Assembly: GCA_030549335.1 (NCBI GenBank)
Contig: CM060184.1
Span: 44,047,909 to 44,111,908 of the forward strand
Length of the DNA: 64,000 nt
From: Pontederia crassipes
Taxonomy: Eukaryota > Streptophyta > Magnoliopsida > Commelinales > Pontederiaceae
Direction of reading: 5' to 3'
A model generated the notes under the pieces. The model was not told where the DNA came from. It did no database searches and was given only the letters and a program-made list of their open reading frames with translations. The translations under genes and the position numbers were made by a program. Positions 1-12,480 of the stretch are shown piece by piece (positions within the stretch are counted from its first letter, which is position 1; every line of letters starts with the position of its first letter).

Positions 1-2303
1 TGTTGTTGTTGTTGTTGTTGTTGATTATATATCAAAATTTTCAACATGTCTATGCGAGTGCACTCTTGGTTTCTCATTTTGAAGTTTGATGCTTTGTTAT
101 TAAAAGAAATTATTCAAATCTTTAGATTGTTAAAAAACAAGAACTTAAGGAGATGCTTTGAAACTCGATATCACATTTATATTAGACTCTTTTGACCTAT
201 GATCATATATTTGCAAAAAATCCTTTTACACATGTCAAATGTAGTGAACAATATGAAAATTTTCATCTCTTGTTGTATTAATTATAATTGTCATTTTGAT
301 TTGGCAAATGAAAATAATAATTTTATTTTGATAAATAATTTTATTTATTGATAATTGACAATTATTTATGCATTATTAAGTTGGTTTCATAATTATTTGA
401 TATTATAAGAAAGAAAAACAATTTAAAAATATTTTGGACATTATATACTTACCTTTGTAAATTTAGATATGTTCATGATAATGTTTTGAAATATCATTCT
501 ACTTGTTATGCACATGGATTTCATTGTCGCTATATTTTTTAATGCAAAGTAGAAAATTTATCATAGTGAAATAAAATAGATTCCAAAAGAAAATGTGACT
601 AATAATCTTAGAACTAATCTATTTTGGGTACCACATTTCAAATGATCTTTTGCTTGTAAGTGCGCAGATCACATGAAAAGAAAAAATGAACTTAAAATGA
701 GGTGAATACATGAAGCTTGCGATAAAAGTATTTTAACATATACAAATGAAGATTTGAATTTATTTTTTGTATCATGCATACTTTTATCTTGAATTTGTTC
801 ATTTCTTATCATAATGTGTGCGCAAGCTAATAATTGATGAAAGATTATGATCATTATGCATACTAAACTTATATTGTTCATCTAACCTTGAAAGTGTCTA
901 TATTACTGATTTTGCCTAAATATACTTAGTGGGAACATCTCTATTGAATTATGCATGATGATTATTAAATTGAAACTTTTGGACAACCGTGTTAATTCAA
1001 TGTGTAAATCATATTTAGCAAAATAAGGGCACTTATACTAATATTAAAGTTTACATATATATTCATATTTACGACTCTTCACACTCAAATTATGTTGATT
1101 ACATTAATCGTGTATAATTGATTTATATGAATCTTGTGAACTATTCGGCATCTTGATATTTTAAATATAGTTTTATGATGTCTATGATTTTGAATAATAA
1201 ATGAATCATAGTTCGAAGTATGAGTGGAGAATAATATATGATTTTGTTTGGTTGAAGTTTGATTATCACAACCTTTTTGTTTATGATATTTGATGTTTTG
1301 TGATTATAAAATTAATAGAAGTAATAATCTTGAGATAAAAATTGAATACCTTATGAATGTTTGGAAAATATATATATATCAAAAGTTTTAAAATTAATTC
1401 ATACTAACTTCATTTTGACTTGTGACAGTATATTTAGAAATCCATGTTGCTCACACCAAAAAAAAAAAAAGAAAATTATATACCTACTTTTACTCTTGTC
1501 ATGTTTATTATCATAATTATCTTTTTGATTTGGTGAAGGAAAAGACACATGCAAATTTTCTTAGCAAGTCTTCTAAATTTGAAAAAAAATATTTATCTAC
1601 AAAGGAGACTTCATATTTATGACAAGCATGTAATGACATGATTCTTGTGCTATGAGCTTTATTTGCATGAATCAATATTGTTTTGACTTGTTACACTTAT
1701 GGCATTTGGGTAAACAAACACATTATGATTTAAAAATTAATTTGGAATAAAGATTGGTCATATTAGTATGTCATTTGAAAATTAATGCATGTCATTAAAT
1801 TGTCAAGTTCTATACTTATGCACATGTTTGAAATGAAGCATGTTACTAATGAGAAAGTTTTCAACTTGCTATATACATCTCCTATCAAAATTGATTTAAA
1901 GGCTCATTCTGGTGAAATATCTAAACATAGACTCTCACCTTTGAAGTTTAATATCAACATGTAATGAAGTGAACATTCTTGGCCATCCTTCATATCCTTT
2001 CCAATGTCATTTGTTATTTTTTTATCACTAACCTTGACTATTATCTTGTGACAAAGAAAAAAAAGAAAAAATAATTTCAAATAGCAAAGAGACACTTTTA
2101 TGGTAAAAGTTTCATTTTGAGCATATAAATGAAAACTTGAATATATTTATGTGTCACAATTATTTGTGCTTTATACTTATCTACAATAATTTGTGCATAA
2201 AAATTCTTGAAAAGTCAATTTTTGGTCATATTAGGATAAGTTTAACTTAAAAAATACTTGTGTTATTTATTATGCTTAACTCCTAAAAATTTTGAGCATA
2301 TAC

Positions 2304-2334
<31 letters not shown>

Positions 2335-3532
2335 TTGAAGCTCTTATTGGTTTTCATTTAGATATTTGATGTTTCGTGCGTTTGCAATTGAGAGAAGTCA
2401 AAGTTTTGAAACTTTACCTAAAATTTGGAAAACCTTTGAAAAACATCATATTCTTGATTTTATTTGTCTTGGCATATGGGCTTTTGTGCTATATGATTAA
2501 TATGGATCAATTTATATGGTCATGACTTATTATCATTTGAGTATTCATATATCATATGAATATCAAATTGAAATAATGCTTAAATGATCTCTCTTGAACA
2601 AATGAAAATATATGTAATATTTTATGACTTGTGTAAGAATGTATTTTCATTTAAGATCTTTATACTACACCATGAAAAATATTAATTCCTTAGTTTCCAT
2701 GAGCATGGATCTACATTTTCATGACTTGTAAAATTATTTTAGTATCATCTCTTGACACAACTCTTATATCGTAAGCTTAAAATGTTCATGTTATGAAAAT
2801 CAATTTTGACCCTCAACCTTAAATTGCTATGAAGAAAATGACCATAATAATAAGGTAAGATTATTACAAAAATTAAAATTTTAACTCTTCCATTTATCTT
2901 GAACATTGTTTTGTTAAATGAAAATGTTCTTGCTCACATTGTCAAATCTTAGATTATTTGACATAATTTACATTTGACATATTATTGTTGTCTCAGAGTT
3001 TCATGCAACATTTTGTTTCCTTATATGCAGTTTTAGAGACATGTGATTTCATAACATCTAAGATAATTTTGACTTCATATTTTATTTTCTTGAACCAATC
3101 AAAATCTTAGGGGGAGTTATTTTTGTCTATCACATTTGCTACTCTTGAAATATGGCAATAGGAGAAGAATGAAAGTAGGAGAGTATGTAAATATTATATG
3201 ATTAATGGGGAGTGAAATATCACATTTTATTTTTGTTAAATGTGCAAACTACTTTTTGATCGACAAAAGAGGAAGAAATATGATAAAAATATAAGCTAAA
3301 TTTATATGTGAGAATTATAACCCCCAACTTATATAATCCCTAATTAATTATGTGGATCTTATAAATATAACTCCATATGAAAATTACCTTACAATTAAGA
3401 CATATGTGTATATCTACCATTGTAAGGAAATCTTAGTTTTATGGGGAGTGAAATTTCAATTTTGATACCCTTCCTTCTCAACTTATATATTTTTCATATT
3501 TCTCTATTTGTCTTCACAAAAAAGTGAGAGAT
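1..3532 (+). other. AT-rich non-coding stretch, probably 3' internal part of a Copia element
   Basis: No convincing coding region is visible on either strand. The stretch opens with a TTG microsatellite and is very AT-rich. Near its end stand a GGGGGAG motif (about 3,110-3,116) and the purine tract AAAAAAGTGAGAGAT directly before TGTTGG at 3,533. This looks like the polypurine tract that precedes the 3' LTR of plant Copia elements. A long non-coding tail before the 3' LTR is known for Sirevirus-type Copia elements. The assignment is inferred from context, not from a protein match. Confidence 0.4.
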
Positions 3533-4774
3533 TGTTGGAAGAAAGTTTTTATACTCTATCTAATTATATTTTAATGATACAAACCTCGAATAATTAGAGA
3601 TGTATATTTAAAGCGTAAAAAAAGTTCAATTCATATTGAAATTAAAGTTAATATTTTAGTATGTTCAATTCATATATGAACTAACATATGAATATTAAAT
3701 TTGTGGATAGTCTTATTAGGTTTCCAACAAATTAAAAAATTCCTCATTTTGATATCGATAGTGCAAGATGATTGATCAGCCGATTTGGTGAATCAGTAGA
3801 CCGATCAGGTAAATCGATCGACTGGCCAGGATATCAGGATAGAAAATGCGCAAATCAAACCATATTTGAAGACCAGTTGACAGGTTGGAGTCAGTGATCA
3901 ATCGACCCATGACATTAAAAAATAGGGAGTAATCGATCATACCCACGATAAAAAAAACACGAGATAGCCAAAAAATCTAGAGACCCAGGAGTAGTCGATC
4001 GGTGGGCAGGGTGTATGCTAGTCTGGCTACAGAATGCAAAATGTATGGCCACAACTAGTTTTTGGCCGCAACATATTTTTCAAAGCAATCGATCGATCAC
4101 ATTAGCCAATGAGGCTCAAGAGGTGCATAATCAATCGAAAATTGAAGGGAAACACCAAGGACCAAAAGAAAATCATTTCTTGAAGTTCTTAAGTCATATT
4201 GTTGAATCTTTTCTTCTTTCTCTCTTTTCTTCATGTGAGCTCAATATTGTAAAAGAGATAAAGATTTTTTTTAGATTTGGACGTATGCTCATGTGCAGAA
4301 GAGGTTTTATCTTACTTCTTGGGCTAGAAAAAAAAATCAAGAGTGTTTTTTTCGTAAATGAGGTGTGCCCACCTCTTGAGCGAAGAATCGGCAAGTAAAA
4401 GATTCATAGGAAAAGAGGTGTACCTTATCATTTGAAGCAAAGAAAAGGTGGTGTGATCAATGTAAAAAGTTTCTTCCTTGCCTCATTTAAAATGAAGAAC
4501 GAGTGCTAGTGAGATCCTGGGGTCTCAAGATGAAGAAATCAGAGCGGGGACGTCGTCAACAAACAGTATTGCATTCTTGTATTTCCTCTCTTTCTCTCTC
4601 CTTACTACTCTATTATGAATGTGATTTGATTGCTATTATATTGGTTTAAAGCTTAACGAATAGATTTTAAGCTTTTGAGATGTATTTATGAAATCATTTT
4701 TTTCGATTTAAAACACCAATTCACCCCCGACCCCATCTTAGTGACTTGTGATCTAATAAGAAAATGTTCTAACA
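3533..4774 (+). mobile_element. Copia-type LTR (3' or solo)
   Basis: The segment starts TGTTGG after a purine-rich tract and ends TTCTAACA, so it has the TG...CA ends of an LTR and a plausible length of 1,242 bp. From about 3,776 to 4,140 it carries many short copies of palindromic cores such as AATCGATCGA, GTCGATCGGT and GATCGATC. Downstream are a pyrimidine-rich stretch (4,580-4,605) and an ACACCAATTCACCCCC end region of the kind seen in plant Copia LTRs. The next bases, TGGTATTA, resemble a tRNA-Met primer site, so a 5' LTR is also possible, but the purine tract in front favours a 3' LTR. The partner LTR is outside the window. Confidence 0.55.
3776..4140. repeat. Palindromic TCGATCGA-type motif array in Copia LTR
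   Basis: At least six copies of a GATCGATC/TCGATCGA core or close variants are spread over about 360 bp at irregular spacing of 30-70 bp, with variable linkers between them. The array lies entirely inside the LTR and has no coding potential. Confidence 0.6.
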
Positions 4775-5211
4775 TGGTATTAAACAACATAACACCATAA
4801 ACATACAAGTTCTCGGGTTTTCCCTTAAAATCATTAAACATCAATACTAGGGCATAGAACATAGATTAAACATTGGATCTAATTGTATAACATAAAGATC
4901 TGGTCTTCAAAATCATGCATCCTACAATGACAATCTAATTTGAGGGCATGGTGTCCTCAACAGTCGATCCAATAGAGAAAGAAGATAGAGAGGCTGAATT
5001 CCCATTACATACCTTGGTTAATTCTTTTTCTTTTTCTTTTTCTTTTTCTTCCTCTTCCTCTTCTTCCTCCTTGTGTTTTTCCTTCTCCTTCCTCAAGCCT
5101 TAGCTATCAAGTATCAAATTAGAGAAAAGAGATCTAGGCCTTTATATAGGAGAGATGTTAAGATTTTGGCTTAAAAGTCAATTCGCCCTTATAAAAATCT
5201 AGGTTATTATA
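4775..5211 (-). mobile_element. 3' LTR remnant of the outer chromovirus
   Basis: On the minus strand the segment starts at 5,211 with TATAATAACCTAG, a decayed TGTAACAACCC start, directly after the purine tract AAGGGAGGA (5,212-5,220). Its first 130 bp match the segment running down from 27,824: both have CTCCTATATAAA and CTTGAGGAAGGAGAAG in the same order. The rest differs between the two copies. The TATA box is at 5,141-5,150. The end at 4,775 is placed only because the Copia LTR ends there. Confidence 0.55.
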
Positions 5212-5619
5212 TCCTCCCTTATTGAAAAGAAAATTCAAATTTTAGCTATAACAATTAACACTTACCAAATAGTCTTGAAAATTATTCTTTCATTTCTAAC
5301 ATTTGCTCCCATGTTATTTCACTTCCATTGTGATGCTTCCATGCAACCTTCACTATTTTCACTATCTTGTTCCTTAAATGAAGTTCATCATACTCTAGTA
5401 TCTTCGTGGGATACTCTTCATAAGAGAAATGTTCCTTAATAGTTGGTTCTTCAATCACACATGAGAATTATCATATGTGTACTTGTGAACCATAAACACG
5501 TGAAAATATTTTAGATACTGACATATGAAGGAGGCAATGTTAATGTACGATCCTTCACCCACCTTTCCAAAATCTCAAATGGTCTAATATATTTTGGAGT
5601 TAATTTTCCCTTCCTATTG
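5212..5619 (-). pseudogene. Chromovirus polyprotein C-terminus (integrase tail and chromodomain)
   Basis: Reading down from 5,618, the minus strand gives RKGKLTPKYIRPFEILER, the integrase C-terminal motif of Gypsy chromoviruses. After a gap comes a chromodomain (EEYPTKILEYDELHLRNK, then VKVAWKHHNGSEITWE). A stop lies soon after, followed by a purine tract and an LTR. Frameshifts and stops show it is dead. The upstream part of the same polyprotein resumes at 20,823, so the CACTA insertion split this reading frame. A few codons at the junction seem to be missing. Confidence 0.85.
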
Positions 5620-5631
5620 CACTACAACAAA
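5620..5631 (+). repeat. CACTA terminal inverted repeat, left copy
   Basis: CACTACAACAAA follows TTG (5,617-5,619), the likely 3-bp target duplication. The opposite terminus was looked for around 20,770-20,830 and was not found. Confidence 0.8.
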
Positions 5632-6239
5632 CTTGATTTATAGTTACAATATTTCATGAATATAAGCTCAAATATCATGATTATAAATCATTAATCATGA
5701 ATAAAATTGTAGCACTAACTCGTGGATATTGATGGCGTTGCAATTGATCAGTAGCCATAAATGTTATTTTTATAGCTATAAATATCATATGAACCACAAA
5801 TATTTATGTAAGTATTAAACATTAATAAATGTGGATAATGATATCATTCATGGCAAATATTTCGATATTGACAACAAAAGTTTTGTGGTCATTATTAATT
5901 GACTTTCATGGCTAATTGTATTCGTGACTATTAGCATATTTTGTTTCTACAAACAATATGTCACCATTATGAGTAGAATTTTCATGATACGTAGAAAAAA
6001 ATTTGTAATACAAAATTAAAAATGATTATTAGTTACAAATTATTTTATAGGTAAACATATATATATATATATTCATGAAAAATACATAAAATAATTAGTT
6101 ATACACATTTCATTAAATAAAAGAATATAAATTAAAATGATAATTTTTTTGTAAATTATCATGCTCATTAATCATAGGATTCAATGACAATAGTTCATAT
6201 AGAATAAAAATATTAAAAAATGTCAACTACATTATCAAA

Positions 6240-7760
6240 AAATTCTATGACATAATCTAGCTTTTATAATTGAAAAAAAGCTTCTAACTTCTCTTCCATC
6301 TTTTTTTGTCGATCCTCCATCGTAGCCATCTTTCGTTGTTGATCTTGAATTTGTTCTTTTTGAGATTCAATAAGTGCTTGTTAAGATTTTATAAGTTGTA
6401 AATATTGTTTAGAACATTTCTCAGCTTCATCACGTCATATTGTCTCTTCGTCCAATTATTCTTGTGTGCCACTATTAATTCTTGGAGGACATACACCATA
6501 ACCTAAATCTCGACAATATCATGGTTTTATATTCATTACTTGTTGACAAATTTGTTCCTCTGTCATAGATGGCTCTACTCCATATTGTAATTCCATGACC
6601 TTAGCTTGTGTAGCAACCATAGCATCCTATAAAATAAATCAACAAAAAATGTTTAAAATAAAATGTCCATATATATATTCACAATTATAAATTTCACATA
6701 CATATTTTTCTTTGGCTTCTTCATGAGTCCATCCTTTCCCCTCTTTGAAATGAACATTCTTATACATCTTAATTTCGCCACGTGTAGTATTAGTAGAATA
6801 TATTATGCAAACAATAAATAGTTACTACAATTTAACATTTCATATATACAAGAAAAAAATTAAATCTGAATAATAAAATTAATTAATAATGTAAAGTAAT
6901 ATAAAATAATAGGAATAAGTGTCCTAGTAAAATTTCTTAAACATAAATGGATCAAACATCATAAATAAATTTTTAATCCAAGAATAGGCATAATGTCCTT
7001 TAAATGATGGATACCTCCATTTTATCCAAGAAATATATAAGTTAGTTTGTAATGAATCACATACCATATCATGAATATGATGGAGAAAAGACTTCGAACC
7101 TCTACAATGATGTACCACTAATTTTTTATGGTTGTCAAAATTAACCTTACTTCATTTGTGGTTAAACAATACATGTTCAAATGGTAATAATATAATAACA
7201 AAAATTATACTTGAAAAAATATCACAAGTAGTATTGAAAATAGTAAGTCATACCTGAAAGTTTTCTTCTAAAAAATGACTGCACATTAGTTCCCAATTAC
7301 TCTGCGAGACACCAACATATAGATTTCTAAGCGCTAATGCATTTCCGCCTTTCTTTTCAAAGTGCTTATGCAACTTTGTTCTATACTCCCTAAACCTTTG
7401 TTGGATCATTTGGTTAATTGCAATTTTCACATGAGAATTTTCAAGGTCAATATCAAATTTATCCTTAAAGAAAAAATCGTTTAGAAATAATATTACAAAA
7501 TAACATTAAAAATGTATTTACATATAAAGTTTACCTTTATTTGGTGATATATCATCATCAGATGATCATTTTCAACTTCATACCAATTTCGACAATCAAA
7601 AGGCATATTATCATGACATATGACTTCAACTTCTCTAATAAATTCTTTCGCCCATGTACCAATTGGGTGTGTGTTGACTTTTTTCTATTTCAACCTTCGG
7701 ACATCTAGCTAGTTTAATGAATTTATTCAATTCCATGTTGATTGCTTTGCTGTGTCTTAT
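6240..7760 (-). pseudogene. CACTA second gene, Transposase_24 (PF03004)-like
   Basis: Read downwards on the minus strand there are successive pieces of the plant Transposase_24 family. GTWAKEFIREVEV lies near 7,650. A segment at 7,248-7,430 contains INQMIQQRFREYRTKLHKHF and NWELMCSHFLEE. HHCRGSKSFLHHIHDM follows near 7,050-7,100. NVHFKEGKGWTHEEAKEKY lies near 6,720. The C-terminus (6,260-6,400) is a Gln/Glu/Lys-rich coiled coil (ESQKEQIQDQQRKMATMEDR). This order matches the family. Introns, stops and AT-rich insertions break the frame, so I treat it as decayed. In intact elements this protein acts with TNP2 to bind the element ends. Confidence 0.72.
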
Positions 7761-8239
7761 AATGCTTGAGGCCGAACTTTTTTAAAAATATTAATTTTTC
7801 ACAATCATTAACAAAGTTTAAATGTTGGCAGGAACCTCCTGTTGTGTCGTCGCAACAAATGTGTGGAATGAATTCAATTGTTGGGGAGCTTGTTCCTTTT
7901 GTATTGAATTAGGCCCTAACCAGTACAAAATAATATATAAGTTTGCTTAGAAAGATGAATAACAATTATCTATATAACTAAAGCAAGTCAATTAATTTGA
8001 AATAGACAATGCAATAACTTTTACAACTTACTAGTCTCATTGTTAAGCGTCTAAGTGGACACCCGGATTGATCTCAAATATCGTCTTCCCGATGCCATTT
8101 TTTTATGTCTGCAAATTCTTAGAACATATAAATTAATACAAATATACGAACATTTAATAGAATTCAAATTGTGCATTCAAGCATAAGTATAAAGTAACAA
8201 ATAATATACAAGCAATTATAGCATTTCAACATCACTATC

Positions 8240-9613
8240 ATCTAAATTACATTGTTCACCATCTTTTGGATCAATTGCTTCTGTCTTCTAATTCAAATTC
8301 ATAATTTCCTACATTATTTTGAATACTATCTATTTGAACCAACTCATTATTTGCATTTCTTCTATTCAAAGCTAATTCTTCTATGTCTTCATCGATACAT
8401 TCATTCTCCTCAGTAATATTGTTGGGTTGCTCGTTGTGTAGTTCTTGATATGGTTCTTCAGCATTCTCAACCTCAATTTCTTCATTAGCTCGCTCGTCTC
8501 AATTCCAGTGACATCATAAGTGTTTCGTGATTGAAGATTTTGTACAACATGCCAATCACCTCCCAATTTAGTATCCTTAAACATAGAATACTTGTGATGC
8601 CAAAATATATTGATCATTTGTGTACCACTTGTGAGAAACATTAACACTAGTAAAATACTGATCTTTTTGAATACCCATAGTTTTGTTGCCAACATCCCAC
8701 CAGTCACACTCAAAAAGAAAAATATTGTGACTTTCATGTAACTTAGCTCGATGATATTTTTAATAATACCATAAAAATCAATCTCATTGGCTTGATGATA
8801 TACTTTTACCACTACACTGTTTTGAGTTGTAAGATGCCTTCTCTTTCTATAGTATGGAACTGGATGCCATTACTAATGCATCCATTGTACCATCTAGCTC
8901 TTGCATTAGGGCCAATTGCCAAAGAAAATAGAGCATCCGTAACCTCAAGATCATATTGTTGGCATAATTTCGTTACCTAATTGTATAAAGGTATTAAAAA
9001 GATAAGTTTATCTATTGGTATTATTGAAAAGTTGAAGCATCTTATCAGCATCTCTATTGCTCATTCCTCCAATTGTCTTTAGATGAAATTTTTTTAACAA
9101 AAACGATAGTTTACTATACTATTTGCATCCTGGATATAGTTCACATTATTCATCTTGTAATAATTTATAAAACTTCTCTGTATTTGTTTCAGCAACATCA
9201 ATTGAAACATCTTCAGTTTCTACTAATGAAGTATGGCTTGTAGAACCTTGGACATAATGTTGACTAGTATTTGTAAAAGCATCTTCAAAAAGACCATATA
9301 TCTCATCATAAGAATTAGTTTGGCCACTTAGCACATTAATACCTACAATTTGACATGGTCCATTAATGACTTTTGGTTTCAACACATCACCATGATATGT
9401 CCATCGAGTATATGTTTTGTCAAAACCATTTAATAATAGATGGTTCTTCACTTCCTTTATTTCTTGAAAGTAACGATTAAGACACTTACAACAAGGACAA
9501 CGTGTCGTATTTAGTGAATCACAATGGCCAGTAGCTACATTTATAAAATCATTCAAGCTAGCAATATATTCTAAACTTCCCCTTGGTGAATGTCGAATCC
9601 AACTTCTTTCCAT
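8240..9613 (-). pseudogene. TNP2-type CACTA transposase, internally deleted
   Basis: The N-terminal part (9,613-9,146, 155 residues starting MERSWIRHSPRGS) is the transposase-associated domain (PF13963), with its Cys cluster CPCCKC and NHLLLNGFDKTYTRW. It leads into YPGCKKYSKLSF-like sequence (about 9,130-9,000), which normally precedes the catalytic Transposase_21 domain. The sequence then jumps directly to the C-terminal DUF4216 region (about 8,980-8,381: GPNA.ARWYNG, FYGIIKNIIELSY, DWHVVQN). The catalytic domain and DUF4218 are therefore missing, and there are frameshifts near 8,690 and 8,500. The element cannot supply its own transposase. Confidence 0.82.
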
Positions 9614-9877
9614 GCTTTGTTAGCCTAGGTTAATAAATGTACTTAGTGTATAGCTTTTAAAAAGTAAAATCGACATAAAAATATATAAAGAAAATTATAG
9701 ACTACAAATAAAATGTGAGTAAAAAATGGATAACTTCTTAAGCAACACAATTAATAAAGCATCTAAAAATAAATAACTTGTTCTCAATATATAGCTTCTG
9801 AAATTTAACAATATAAACACTCAATAATCAGCATAATAATAAATCAAAATTTCTAACTGCAAGAGCATAATTGCAGA

Positions 9878-9882
9878 AAGAG
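9878..9882. repeat. Target site duplication AAGAG (left)
   Basis: AAGAG directly precedes the LTR at 9,883 and recurs directly after the second LTR at 18,535-18,539. A 5-bp duplication is typical of LTR retrotransposon integration. Confidence 0.9.
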
Positions 9883-12248
9883 TGCAACGCCCCCAAATCG
9901 ACCCCCGTCACGTGGCGAAGACCAATCTGGAGACGCTACGGCATGCTATAACTTGACCATAATATTGACCATATCTCAGTTAAGAATCGAGACACGTCAG
10001 CGGAAGAAAAGAAATAAAGATAAATTATAACTTTAATTGCGGAAGTCTAAAAGTGACTATGTCATTACTAAGAAATAAACTGAGTTCTACATCATGAATT
10101 TAAATTGCGGAAGGTAAATGAAAACTAAATAACACTCTAAAAGCCCTATGGTTCATGTGCTGTCCTATCGCCAGAGCGTCATCACCACACGCCTACTCCA
10201 CCACGTTACTGACCTGGTCCTGTGGAAATCAGACACAGGGGAGGAGGTCCTCCCGTAAGCTTTACAGCCTAGTGGGGAACCACATGATATACAATGCATG
10301 ACATGAATATAATAATCAGCGATAAATAATCATGCTTAACTTGAACATGAAAGATAACATATCAGTATCATGGATCATAATAAGGATAAGATCAGCGATA
10401 TCATGAATCATGAGGATCAATAGTACATAGTAAACTTGGAATCATGACATACTTGACTTGACTTGAACTTGAACATGCTTGTCGATCTTGGTTATTAATT
10501 AATAATCAGGGTGACTTTGAGGTGCCTTTAATTCTTGGGGTATGCCCAACAAACGATACGGCCTTGTGCGGGTCAATGGGTGATCAAACCATGACCAAGA
10601 GAGCGACCCTTATCTTGATGCACTTGGCTTGGACTGGCAACCCATCATTAATCTTTCATCTGAACTTATTAATAACTTTTTATTATCTTTTCATTCTTTG
10701 TATCATGTGATGAAAGAGATATGATCGGTATGAGATAAATCAAGACAAAGAGTTCATGTTGGAATTATAAGGAAATCAATAATGTTCATATCAAAATAAA
10801 GAGAGACTAATGGGTGAATTTTGTTGGATTTTACGCCCTCACCTCTTCTGGATTTTTACGCCCGAAGAATCTCCTCCACCTTACGGCCGTAAAACCCTAA
10901 TTCTTTAGATTTTACGCCCGAGGAATTCCTTCACCTTACGGCCGTAAAAATTAACCCTTATTACGTTACGGCCGTAAAACCCTACTCTCCATTTCATTTC
11001 GGCCGTAATAATTCACCCCTATTATATTACGGCCATCAACTATTACCCCCTATCCGTTACGGCCTATCCCGTTACGGCCGTAAAACTCTACTCTTCGGTC
11101 GTAACAATCTATCTCCCCTTTCTCTCTCTTCTTTTCTCTCTCTCCCAACTTCTCGGCCGTAAAACCTCGTCTCCATTTTTTTTTAATTCCTTTACGGCCA
11201 ATCCATCTCCTCTTTCTCTCTCCAAATTCTCAGATTTTTACGACCGTAAAAATCATCTGTTACGGTCGACATCTATTACGGCCGACATCTTTTACGGCCG
11301 ACATCTTCCCTCTCTCTATCTTTTCTATTTTATTACGGCCGAAAACCTAACTCTTCGGCCATAACATTTTTTTTTTCTTTTACGGGCGTAAACGCTCATT
11401 CTCTATTTACCCGTAAAACTCTTCCCTCGTTTCGGCCGAGAACATCACATGTCGATAAATAATTACGACCAAAAAAATTACGGCCGTAACAAATCCAATT
11501 TAAAACTAAATTGCGTCGTAAAACATCACGACACAATAACAATCAAGCAGAATCCCCCCTACGTACTTCCGCCCCATTCTAAATCTTACATCCTAGCAAT
11601 CAATAATACAGAAAATATAACAAACAGAAATAACTATGCATGCAACAATCAACCAATCAAAGAATTCAAGAAATCAAACAATTAAAAATAATAACTTGAA
11701 TCATATTCATATTCTTTTCATAACGATTCGGGCATGAATTGAGATAATTCAGAGGCCATGCAAGGTGATTTCGATTCACCCACCTGGTCGCGATGGATCA
11801 TGCCCTTGATTCGTTAAAAATCCGTTTGAATTCCGCCCCTATTTCCTCCCTGTTCTTCCTCTCGGCCACCCTCTGCAGAAATTTCAGCAAGGGCGTAAAA
11901 AGGACAGCACTCGAAAGACGATGAGAGGAGAACAAGTAGATTTCCGCACGCCTTGAAATTGAGATGAAGGAGAGGAGGGATTTGTCGCTGGATTTCCTGC
12001 AGCCTGGCGGCGCTCCAGAAGTCCGGCAGGGTCTCGTGAGTTTTGCCAAGGGAGAAAGAGTTTTAACAAATCTGGTCTCATCTTATATAGACCCCTCTCT
12101 CCTAAACAAATCTGATTATATCAGATTTAAATCTTCTTCCTTTACCAACTTTGAGTGGCATTGGGTCTTTTTATTTCTTTCTCTCAACCGTGTGTTTAAA
12201 TTCTGGTTTCTTTTCCTCTTTTTTTTTATCTTTTTGTTGGTTGTTACA
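9883..12248 (-). repeat. 3' LTR of the nested Gypsy element
   Basis: On the minus strand it runs from TGTAACAACC (12,248) to GGGGCGTTGCA (9,883). The last bases differ from the partner by a substitution (TGCA in place of TACA). The TATA box CTATATAAGA is read from about 12,090 down to 12,081. Downstream of it, in the transcribed part, lies the TTACGGCCGTAA array. Many short open frames within it are shared with the other LTR and show no protein-like character. Confidence 0.92.
10840..11490. repeat. TTACGGCCGTAA palindrome array (copy 1)
   Basis: Five perfect 12-bp palindromes TTACGGCCGTAA stand at 10,881, 10,936, 10,966, 11,072 and 11,478. About fifteen half sites or one-base variants (TTACGGCCGAC, TCGGCCGTAAC, TTACGACCGTAA, TTACGGGCGTAA) lie between them. 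Spacing is irregular, 20-60 bp, and linkers are C/T-rich. The array lies roughly 600-1,200 bp downstream of the LTR TATA box on the transcribed side. Confidence 0.9.
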
Positions 12249-12262
12249 TTCTTACCCCCTTA
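12249..12262 (-). other. Polypurine tract of the nested Gypsy element
   Basis: On the minus strand AAGGGGGTAAGAA directly abuts the TGTAACAACC start of the 3' LTR. This is the expected place for plus-strand DNA priming. Confidence 0.8.
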
Positions 12263-12480
12263 AAAAAAACTTTGTCCTCGAATTTTGCACTACGTAGGGA
12301 GCTTACCGAACCGATGAGGAAATTCTTGGTGCATTTCCGATTCAAATTTCCATGTTGCATCATCGCCTTTATGGAAATGCCAAGCTACTCTGACCATGGT
12401 TACGTCGTTGTTCTTCTGACGTTGCACCTTGCGCTCCACTATGTGCGTTGGATACTCAGTGAAGGTCAAGTCTAAGAATT
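12263..12480 (-). pseudogene. Chromodomain end of Gypsy polyprotein
   Basis: Reading down from about 12,475 the minus strand encodes FTEYPTHIVERKVQRQK, VRVAWHFHKGDDATWKFE and EMHQEFPHRFGK. This is the C-terminal chromodomain of a chromovirus polyprotein. It ends at a stop followed by IRGQSFF-like coding remnants and then the purine tract. Frame is kept over about 60 codons. Confidence 0.85.

Noticed and set aside
4015-4398. 127-residue open frame
   Set aside because: Lies inside a Copia LTR, with no protein-like composition or domain.
5460-5620. A stand-alone gene at the left CACTA junction
   Set aside because: The motifs belong to the chromovirus integrase/chromodomain, continuous with the part at 20,823.
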